DNA from: Bolinopsis microptera | Lineage: Eukaryota > Ctenophora > Tentaculata > Lobata > Bolinopsidae | Direction of reading: 5' to 3' | DNA length: 64,000 nt | Assembly: GCF_026151205.1 (NCBI RefSeq) | Contig: NC_087074.1 | Span: forward strand, 248,001 to 312,000 | Shown: in pieces, positions 29,701 through 41,700 of the stretch | Numbering within the stretch: position 1 is the stretch's first letter | Layout of the letters: each line of letters begins with the position of its first letter | Made by a program: the position numbers and the translations under genes | Notes under the pieces: generated by a model | Databases searched by the model: none | What the model saw: the letters and a program-made list of their open reading frames with translations, nothing else | What the model was told of the DNA's origin: nothing

Positions 29701-32700
29701 CGCCAGCAATAAATTTCAGAGCCAAATGCAGAACGATATCAAGAAACTAAAATCGGGCGGGAAAGTTGTTATACTTATAAAGGCGAACCAATAAGATCCA
29801 GAGAAACTGCTTCACGATAACACTACAAGTCGCAACTAAAGTAACTAACGGAACAAAAGAGACATTTATAGAACCAACACGATCCAGTGCTACACAGAGA
29901 CACCATGCTTCATTACAATTAATTAAATGAAAGAAAATGGAACAAAATTAATTAAATGAAAGACCACAAACATAATTTCACAAGCAACACTAAATGCTGA
30001 TTGATAAACCCTACAAAATCTAACTAGGAAATTTCAGTAAAAAATCTTCAAAAAACTGATCTCTGCAATAAGACTTAAAACAGGGGACAATTTATAGAAG
30101 AGCACCACGGAAGTATTAACTTGGTTCAAAAACATGAAAGACCTTTAAAAAGTCCGATTTCTAAAGTTCGACATTCAGGAATTCCATCCATCTATTACAG
30201 CAGATCTTCTACTTCTAGATCGTACATTAAAACGAACAAGAGATTATCAAAACAAGGAATCCATCCTAATGTACAGCGGCAAATGCTGGGTAAATAAATC
30301 AGACACAAACTTTGGGAAGCCTGGACGGAGCTGAAACATCGGAAATAATCGGACTCTACCTTCTAAGCAAGATAAAAAAGATCATCCCTCAATAGTATTT
30401 AGGATTTTACCGTGATGATTGGCTTGCAGTCATTAATAAAACCAACGGCCAGCAACTACACTTATTACTCCAAAAGGAAGGCCTAAAAATAACAGTGGAC
30501 CAATGTCAGCACTCAGTAGATTTCTTAGATGTCGTGCTTACCCCAGGCTATTATATTTATATTCTCTATATATATTTATTATAATTATATTTATGATCAT
30601 AACCCAATAGAGATTTGGCGGAATGACAGGCTGAGCGCCGCCCAGTAAATGTCGTGCTTGACCTTACAGACAAGTCATATATATTATATACCTTATAGGA
30701 AACCAAACGATACACCATTGTACATAAACGCAGAGTCCAATTATCCTCCCATCATATTGAAGAACTTACCCTCAATGATAGAATCACGATTGAGCAGCAT
30801 ATCCAGCAATAAGGCTTGCCTCTACGAAGCCAACATCGATTATGAGAGGGTTCTTAGAGATAGCGGTCATAGTCACATCATCAACTACAGATCACCAGAG
30901 CCTATAAAGAGAAAGAGGAACGTCTTATGGTATAATCTTCCATTTAGCGCAAACATTTCAACTAACATCGGAAGCAAGATTTTCGCTATTTGATAAGCAT
31001 TTCCCAAGAAACCTACCATTACACAAAATATTCAATAGGAACACAGTCAAACTAAACTATTGCTGCTTGCCTAGCTTGGGTAGGATTATCAAAAGATCAA
31101 AGGACACAACAGGTCCGCCGTAGAGAGACAACCCGAGAAAAACTGCAGAGACGTCCCTCAAAGAACAGTGTATGGCTAAATAGTCTACCGTTAGAACTAC
31201 ATCAAATAAGGACCTAACATTGTACATACTTACATAGGGTTTACAGAAAACAATTTCAAAACACGATGGTACAATCATCGCCAAAGCTTCAAAAACTCTA
31301 AGTAATACCGATTGAGTACATAACTACCAAAAGCAATTTTGGACCTCAAGAAGAAAAAATATACTATAGTATAGACTGGAAAATCATCACTAAATCAAAT
31401 AGTTATACGGCAGGGGCGGGGCACTGCCTAAACGAGAATCCTAAAGAATCCAGACTCAATAAATAAAATATCTGAGATTATCTCTAAATGTAGACATTCT
31501 AGGAAATCTTTTCTTAGGAATTGTTAGTTATAGGTTTTAGGAATAGTTAGTAATTGTTAGTTATAGGTTTTAGGAAATTTTTGTTAATAAATTTGATAAA
31601 GGAGCACTGTTTTGTATAAAGTTTGTTATTTTAATTGTATTTATGTCCCTGAAGATTGTTCGCACATCGACATGAAACTTTTAGTTTACTTTGTTACGCT
31701 TATATATTATGTATATATTCTGCTGTACTTCTAGACATTAAGGGGACATATTATACCAAAACCTTTTTTGCCGATATTCGGGATTTGACTTCATATTAAG
31801 AAAATATAGATTACAACAAAAAGATTTGAGGCATTGAAACATTGTTTTGAGAGTAAGCACATTCGAAAAAAAAGTTTCCTTTTTGGAAGGGTTTGGAAAG
31901 TTTGAGAAGTCTATCACTGTAATACCTATATTTCAATAATTTTCAACGTTTTTTGGCTGATTTCTTTACTGAAGATTACTTACAATCCATACAAGAAGCC
32001 CTTCAAAGGATTTTATAATCAAATAATAAATGACGAAGTTACAGACCAAACAAGGTCGAGAGAAGCAAAATTGAAATTTTTGCAAAAAATCAACGTTGTA
32101 TATTTTACCAATCACCCAGGTCATAAGATATCGCTTCAAAAATTCTTTTGAGTGTAGCTGATGATCATATCCAACTTTTTGGAACAGGATTCCCCTCAAT
32201 TTTGAGTTTTCAGTTATGAAATCTGGCCTCAAAGGACAAAAAGGGCCAAAAATAGATGATTTTGGAAGCAAATAATTTTCTAGCTCGAACACAAATTGTA
32301 CAACTTTGTACAAATTGTACACATTTGTACACATTTTTTAAACAAATTTTGTGTCTTTTAGTATTATAAATTTTGTACTAAAAGATTGTACTAAAAGATT
32401 CGTCTTACCAAGCTGATTACGATTCTGTAAAAATTATTTCAAAAAAACTGACACTTTTTGAGTTATAGGCATTTTAAGCCTTAAAATATTTAAAATTATT
32501 GAAATACTAGTGTAACCCGGCCTTCGGCCGGGATTTCACTGCCGCAGTTAAAAAGGGTAGGAGTAATTACCCGCTGAGTCAAAACCTGCATTAGGTGAGC
32601 AATTCTATTCGGAGTTCCCTCACGTATCCAATAGTATCTGTACCACGACTATTACACCTCATCACTCCCGTCTTAAACCGCTTTAAATCGTTTTAGAAAT

Positions 32701-35700
32701 CAGTGCCCTACACTCCTAATATCACTTGCGGAGCTAACCTAATTACCAACGCTACAATCTACAGTGCAGTAATGGAAAAGAGAGCGAATAGGAAGAAAAA
32801 GTGAGCCATTTTAGTGGCTCACTCCATAATGTTGCATTAATAGTACAAAACCATCAATTAAGCAACTTACCGCCGGCCGATTTAAAAAAAATTGCATATG
32901 GGCTTCGTCAGAGTTTTGTCGACACTATACCGAAAAAACCAGTCCTGTAACTCTTACCGTTTTTTAATATAACCGACCGGAAATTACACACGCACACATC
33001 TTGGCTTTATTTGTATTGATCGGTGTAACAGTGACAGGTCACTTCTCAAAATTTCCAAAACTTTCCAAAAGAAAACTTTTTTTTTCGAATGTGCGTACTC
33101 TCAAAAAAATGTTTCAATGCCTCAAATCTTATTGTTTTAATATAAAGTCAAATCCCGAATCTCAGCAAAAAATGTTTTGGTATATGTGCCCTTAAAAGCC
33201 GGTGTTGATGTATGGTTGTTATGGTAACATACCTTGCAAAGTATGGTTGTCGCAGTAACATACCTTGCAAAGTATGGTTGTCGCAGTAACATACCTTGCA
33301 AAGTATGGTTGTCGCAGTAACATACCTTGCAAAGTATGGTTGTCGCGGTAACATACCTTGCAAAGTATGGTTGTCGCGGTAACATACCTTGCGGAGGCCC
33401 TGTACATGACCATCTGTAACAAGGTTCTCAGTGCCGGGAATTGTTTCCCAACATCCCATCGCAATCTCAGAGTCTCGTCTCCCATCCATACTCCGCTGAT
33501 TTATATTAGCACTTCCCACAATAGCATAAATATCATCTACTACCATAGCCTGCAGAAAAAGTTACTTTAGTCTTATGAAACAAGTGTTACTATAGTGTTA
33601 CCTTAGTCTTATGAAACAAGTGTTACTATAGTGTTACTTTAGTCTTATGAAACAAGTGTTACTATAGTGTTACTTTAGTCTTATGAAACAAGTGTTACTA
33701 TAGTGTTACCTTAGTCTTATGAAACAAGTGTTACTATAGTGTTACTTTAGTCTTATGAAACAAGTGTTACTATAGTGTTACTTTAGTCTTATGAAACAAG
33801 TGTTACTATAGTGTTACTTTAGTCTTATGAAACAAGTGTTACTATAGTGTTACTTTAGTCTTATGAAACAAGTGTTACTATAGTGTTACTTTAGTCTTAT
33901 GAAACAAGTGTTACTATAGTGTTACTTTAGTCTTATGAAACAAGTGTTACTATAGTGTTACTTTAGTCTTATGAAACAAGTGTTACTATAGTGTTACTTT
34001 AGTCTTATGTTCAACGTTCATTGCCCGGTACGACTACGAGTTGGACAGACAAACAGTTGTAAGAGAAAATGTGGAGGTAGAAGAAGCCGAAGATCAACTT
34101 CAAGATAGTGTTCATGCAATAATGTGATATTTACAATTCAGATTGTTAAAATTTTATAATACCTTTGACCTTGTTTTTATTGATTCAACGATATAGATTA
34201 GTCTAATGATAGCTATTGAAATTGACTGACATATTCTGCCATTCTGGACAAAAAATTCGAAATGGAAAAATTTTTGAAAAAAATTCAACGGACTTTAACT
34301 TGGACGGACATTAATTGAACGGACTTTATTTGAACGGACGTTAAGGTAAACGCTAGGGCCTCCAGCGTTCAAGTAATGTCCGTCCAAATAAGGTCCAATA
34401 AGGTATATAACTATGATATAGTATAAATCTGGGTACCCACCTTACTGTGTACGTATATCATTCCCCTGCCGTGTCTCGCCATTTTGCTAGCTGGGGTGTC
34501 TGCTTTTAACATCTGCAACGCTTCTGGTGGCTTTTCTCTCTTACCTAAGATAATATCCATTATCTGGTGGCTCTTCTCTCTTACCTAGGATAATATTCAT
34601 TATCTGACGGCTTTTCTATCTTACCTAAGATAATATCCACTACCTGGTGGCTTTCTCTCTTTCCTAGGATAATATCCATTATCTGGCGGCTTTTCTCTCT
34701 TACCTAGGATAATATATATCCTCCAGATATTATAATATATAGAATATAGATTATAGATATGTGGTCGTTACACCACTGGTTGATAGAAAGGTTTGCTCCG
34801 AATAAATATGATCATTTCATGTTTTTAGCGTTTATACCTAGACAAAAGAAGTTGAGGTAATCGCAGGGGTGAGTGTCGATGTCAGCCTTGTTGATAGCCC
34901 TTGCTATCTTCTTGTACATCATGGTCATAGTTTTAGTCTGCCAGAATAGCATCTCCTGAATGTGCGGGGCACTCGGGTCTCCTGCATAGTTAGTCATGTG
35001 ATATGTGTCATTATAGAACCTTATCGTTATATTATTTCCGTCGTGGAAACTGGATAGTGACTTATCGTGGTAACCGATAATTTCCCGCAAGGGTTGCAAG
35101 AGTGTTATGTAGACAGACTGTGAGTAACCTCAAAGTTTCAAAACAAATAACAGTTGCGCACTATGCATACATAATATAGTTAATACTTTCAACACTACTA
35201 TATAACAAATAATTTGAGGATGACTGTAAAGTGTAAAGGTATATTTTACCGACATTTGAAGTCAAGGCGTTGTTTTACTGACAGTTGTGGCTGACTAACA
35301 ATATATTATATATACTTTCAACACTACTATATAACAAATAATTTGAGATAACGATGTTTAATAAAATGATGCAAAGAATTATTTCGAAGATCTAATCAAC
35401 ACCGACTTTTAATGTGTAGGAGTACAGCAACAAAATATATATCAGAGACGTGTTATATTCATCACTATTTTAATATTTTTACTGCTTGATTCAGAGAAAT
35501 CTAGCTTTTTCCGAGAAACTAATCTTTAATAGATTAGATAAGATGTAGATGTACGCAGCCATTCTTTTCGTTTGATTATTACTCAGTATGTTTTAGTTTT
35601 GTACCGTTTTGAGTCACATAGTTTTGTACGTCTTCCTAAGACTTGTTTTCCTTTCCTAGTTTGTAAGTTATTTTTAAGATTTGTGTATATTCCAGTTGCT

Positions 35701-38700
35701 TTTACTTTTAGAACAATTTTATCTCAGATAACGATGTTTAATAAAATGATGCAAAGAACTATTTCGAAGATCTAATCAACACCGACTTTTAATGTGTAGG
35801 AGTACAGCAACAAAATATATATATATAAACATGTACCTGAATCCCAAGGCACACAAACCACCTTTGTATCCTGGGAGGATGATTACCACCGGCTGTGGTT
35901 CATACATTGAAAACCTTTCTGCCTTGACTGCGTATGAATTGAAGAAGGCTACTTTGAATTATAGAATTATTGATACCCCTCACTTTCTGAGGAAGATTGA
36001 TAGCCTGAACGAGTCTAGCATATTGTTGGGAAAGGAGGTTATACATGTTGCCATCGATATATCTAACATGTTTACCAACATTCCTAGGGATATGGGGATC
36101 CAACAATGCACTAAGCACCTGAATAAAAGGAGTAGTGGTGATCAATTGTTTAGTACAGAATGCATTATTAGTGCACTAGAAATTACTCTTGATTACAACA
36201 TTGCTTCATTTAACGGTATAACATACCGCCAGGAGCGTGGAGCAGCGATGGGTCCTAAGAACTCATGTGAGTATGCTGATTGTGCTATGGATAAGATTGA
36301 TATCTTAGTTAACGAAGGAGATCTAGAATATGGCCCGCCTCATAGACCAGCATTCTGGGGTAGATTACGTGATGACATTTATATGGCTTGGCCCGGTACT
36401 GTTGAGGAACTATTACAATTCATGGAATGGCTCAATAGTATCCACCCAAACCTTTTGTTTACTTACGACTACTCTAGGGACGGCGTTGAGTTTCTAGACA
36501 CCTATGTCTATGCTGTTGGTGATGTTGTCCACACCAAACTCTACTCTAAACCTAGTGACACCCACTGCTACCTTATCCCCACGTCATGCCATAGGAACCA
36601 TGTTGTAAAAAACATACCTTTTGGAGTGGCGAGGCGGGTGAGACAGAACAACAGTGAAGACACTAACTTCTTGGAGCAGAGAGAGGTCTATACACGTTAC
36701 CTTCTAGCCCGAGGTTATCATTCCAGTATTATAGAAGATGCCTTTAACAAATTTAGTGATATAGCTAATAGGAAAAACTTGTATACCCTTAAAGACAAGG
36801 ATGAGTCGACTGCCTGTTTAATACCCATGGTGATGGATCAAAATCCAGCACTTCCCAACATGGGGGGCATTATCCATAAGTATAAGCACCTTCTCAACCT
36901 TGATCCGGCCCTGAAGAAGCTGGTACGTGCGGACAGTGTATTCGTGAGTCATCGAAAGAATCAAACTATCGGTGGCATGCTTGTACACAATAAGTACCGT
37001 GCCAGTGGAACTTTAAACTGTGACAATGAGAGAGAAACAACTGCAAGTCAGATCCAGGAACCAGACTCCGAAAGTCTAAGGGCGGTTCCCGGGGCTGTCG
37101 ACCCAGGGTGCCATGCTTGTGGTAAATGCTATGTTTGTAAGCAAAATTTCCTGTCCCCCTGTTCCAACTTTAGTAGTCACCATTCTAAACAAGTTTTCCC
37201 TATAACTAAGTATATATCTTGTCAGAGTTATAACCTCATTTATTTAATGGAGTGTAAGACTTGTAAACAGTCGTATGTAGGATATACTACCTCAAATCTC
37301 CCTAAGAGATTCTCTAACCATAAGAGTCACATAAAGAAAGGTATAAGAAGTTGTAAATTAGTTAACCATTTTTTAGATATTGATCATGATTTAGATTTTA
37401 GTACCATAGCCTCCTATAATTCCTCACTTAGTAAGCACCTTTCTGTCATTATAGTAGACGCTTTAGTATTTGAGCCTAATATTAGTAAAGCAGACAAAGA
37501 AAAGGCTATGGAAGCTAGAGAGGGGTTCTACCAGACCCAATTGAAAACCCTTGAACGGTTTGGGGGTATGAACACCCTTGATAGTAACCATATACTTTTT
37601 AAATCTGCCGGAGCTTAGTTTTAGTTTTAGTATATTTTGTAGATTTTATTTAGTTACACCATTATCCCAGAGACGTGCATACTACATTTTTTACTTAAGT
37701 ATTAATTTTACAGGTTTTTTGTTGTGATTTTAAGTGATTTTCCGAGAATCAGTTATCAGTATTTAGATAAGAGATAAGATAAGAGTACATTTTTAACGGC
37801 TTTCAGTTTCTTTTTTAAATTTCAGTTCATCAGATTTCACCACTGCTTTTAGTTTGTATTTATTCTCAATTGTATATGATTCGTATTTGTTGTAGTTACT
37901 TTAATGATATAATTTCTCAGAATTGATGTAAATAAATGATGCAAAGACTTTCGATGATCTAATCACAACCGCTTTCTTTTATTGTGTAGAAGTCCAGCCA
38001 TGAAATATATATATATATATATCCACGCAGCCTAGCGGGCGGAAATTTATATCGCCCTCGCACGCGCGGCGATATAATATATGTCCCCGAGGGCGCACAG
38101 CCCGAGGACGACATATCCCCGGAGGCCGGCCCGTTGGGCCCGAGTGCTATACGGAATTCCGCCCGCGAGGCGAGTAGGATATGTATTATGTCCACCAGCG
38201 GGCGCTTTACAGTTTCCAACAATCATAGCAAATAGAAGTTAAAAGATTTCGAACTCAAGTTGCAAATTTACGAGAAAATCATGCTTTTGCCTTTGGTTCA
38301 AGATGCCGAACAGGGCAAAATTACTGATTATAGAACACATGCAATAGAAGAATAGAGCACCGACAAAAAACCGGCCGTTATCAAAAAATTTGTCAGCTTA
38401 TTGCTTCATGTAATTGTAAACGATCATAATGCAAGCACTCGCCATGAGTGTGAGTTCGCAACTGTAAGCATCTATGACTAAAGTTTCCAGGAGAGTATGA
38501 GACGGAGAAAACGTGAGGGCAGAAAGTCAAATTCGCAAAAACAACATTTAACTGGCGGTGTCAAAACAGGGCAAGTTTCTATTCGGTACACAATATATTT
38601 ACAATTAGTACAAATCCGGCCTGAATATATTAAAAAACAAAATTCAGCTTACTACACAGCTTACACCATCAAAAGGAGAATACGTACTATAAGTATAATA

Positions 38701-41700
38701 ATGGTATTACACATCAACCGAATCGATGAACAGTCAACGGGATGTTAATCACTTAATCATTAACATAGATTTAAAACTGTGTATCTCCACTCTCCATCAA
38801 CCCATGCTACGAATAACAAAGAATTCCTGTTACCATATGTGCAATGAGAGTTAAACTTAATCACATTACACATCTTACAGGAGCCAATCAGCCACCGTCA
38901 ATAGTTAACGGGACGGATTAAATTTAATTAAACACGCTTGACAAGTGGAAAATGTGCTATAGAGGAATTCTGCGTGGGTGTCTATCGCTCTATTTGATAT
39001 CCCGGCTCTTCCCGCGAATTCTCACTCAAAAACCCGGACGAATCTATAATTTACTCACCCTCAGGGAAGAGGGGAACTAGAATGTACGCTGTGAAGCGCC
39101 TCCCTTTTTCTATCATCTCGCAGATTTGCAGTGCTATCTCAACCGGTACCAGGTGGTTACATCTCGGACCTGGAGAGGTTAGAAACTTTTGTCAGGAATA
39201 CAACACTTTTGTCAGGGGTAAAAATCTTTTTCAATTTGTGGTTAAAAAGTGTTCTCATTTTCAAATTAATTCTGAGTCAAATTGAATTTCAGCATGGAAA
39301 ATATTTTAAAGAAATTGGAAAATGCATGCAATATTTTCTTTATATACCACATAATATACACTGTACACACTGTATCAGCGCATAAAAATGTCTCCCGCAC
39401 AGGGGTGCTATAGTAAAATGTCTCCCGCACAGGGGTGCTATAGTACAATGTCTCCCGCACAGGGGTGCTATAGTACAATGTCTCCCGCACAGGGGTGCTA
39501 TAGTACAATGTCTCCCGCACAGGGGTGCTATAGTACAATGTCTCCCGCACAGGGGTGCTATAGTACAATGTCTCCCGCACAGGGGTGCTATAGTACAATG
39601 TCTCCCGCACAGGGGTGCTATAGTACAATGTCTCCCGCACAGGGGTGCTATAGTACAATGTCTCCCGCACAGGGGTGCTATAGTACAATGTCTCCCGCAC
39701 AGGGGTGCTATAGTACAATGTCTCCCGCACAGGGGTGCTATAGTACAATGTCTCCCGCACAGGGGTGCTATAGTACAATGTCTCCCGCACAGGGGTGCTA
39801 TAGTACAATGTCTCCCGCACAGGGGTGCCATAGTACAATGTCTCCCGCACAGGGGTGCTATAGTACAATGTCTCCCGCACAGGGGTGCTATAGTACAATG
39901 TCTCCCGCACAGGGGTGCCATAGTACAATGTCTCCCGCACAGGGGTGCTATAGTACAATGTCTCCCGCACAGGGGTGCTATAGTACAATGTCTCCCGCAC
40001 AGGGGTGCTATAGTACAATGTCTCCCGCACAGGGGTGCTATAGTACAATGTCTCCCGCACAGGGGTGCTATAGTACAATGTCTCCCGCACAGGGGTGCCA
40101 TAGTACAATGTCTCCCGCACAGGGGTGCTATAGTACAATGTCTCCTGCACAGGGGTGCTATAGTACAATGTCTCCCGCACAGGGGTGCTATAGTACAATG
40201 TCTCCCGCACAGGGGTGCTATAGTACAATGTCTCCCGCACAGGGGTGTTATAGTACAATGTCTCCCGCACAGGGGTGCTATAGTACAATGTCTCCCGCAC
40301 AGGGGTGCTATAGTACAATGTCTCCCGCACAGGGGTGCCATAGTACAATGTCTCCCGCACAGGGGTGCTATAGTACAATGTCTCCCGCACAGGGGTGCTA
40401 TAGTACAATGTCTCCCGCACAGGGGTGCTATAGTACAATGTCTCCCGCACAGGGGTGCTATAGTACAATGTCTCCCGCACAGGGGTGCTATAGTACAATG
40501 TCTCCCGCACAGGGGTGCTATAGTACAATGTCTCCCGCACAGGGGTGCTATAGTACAATGTCTCCCGCACAGGGGTGCTATAGTACAATGTCTCCCGCAC
40601 AGGGGTGCTATAGTACAATGTCTCCCGCACAGGGGTGCTATAGTACAATGTCTCCCGCACAGGGGTGCTATAGTACAATGTCTCCCGCACAGGGGTGCTA
40701 TAGTACAATGTCTCCCGCACAGGGGTGCTATAGTACAATGTCTCCCGCACAGGGGTGCTATAGTACAATGTCTCCCGCACAGGGGTGTTATAGTACAATG
40801 TCTCCCGCACAGGGGTGCTATAGTACAATGTCTCCCGCACAGGGGTGCTATAGTACAATGTCTCCCGCACAGGGGTGCTATAGTACAATGTCTCCCGCAC
40901 AGGGGTGCTATAGTACAATGTCTCCCGCACAGGGGTGCTATAGTACAATGTCTCCCGCACAGGGGTGCTATAGTACAATGTCTCCCGCACAGGGGTGCTA
41001 TAGTACAATGTCTCCCGCACAGGGGTGCTATAGTACAATGTCTCCCGCACAGGGGTGCTATAGTACAATGTCTCCCGCACAGGGGTGCTATAGTACAATG
41101 TCTCCCGCACAGGGGTGCTATAGTACAATGTCTCCCGCACAGGGGTGCTATAGTACAATGTCTCCCGCACAGGGGTGCTATAGTACAATGTCTCCCGCAC
41201 AGGGGTGCTATAGTACAATGTCTCCCGCACAGGGGTGCTATAGTACAATGTCTCCCGCACAGGGGTGCTATAGTACAATGTCTCCCGCACAGGGGTGCTA
41301 TAGTACAATGTCTCCCGCACAGGGGTGCTATAGTACAATGTCTCCCGCACAGGGGTGCTATAGTACAATGTCTCCCGCACAGGGGTGCTATAGTACAATG
41401 TCTCCCGCACAGGGGTGCTATAGTACAATGTCTCCCGCACAGGGGTGCTATAGTACAATGTCTCCCGCACAGGGGTGCTATAGTACAATGTCTCCCGCAC
41501 AGGGGTGCTATAGTACAATGTCTCCCGCACAGGGGTGCTATAGTACAATGTCTCCCGCACAGGGGTGCTATAGTACAATGTCTCCCGCACAGGGGTGCTA
41601 TAGTACAATGTCTCCCGCACAGGGGTGCTATAGTACAATGTCTCCCGCACAGGGGTGCTATAGTACAATGTCTCCCGCACAGGGGTGCTATAGTACAATG

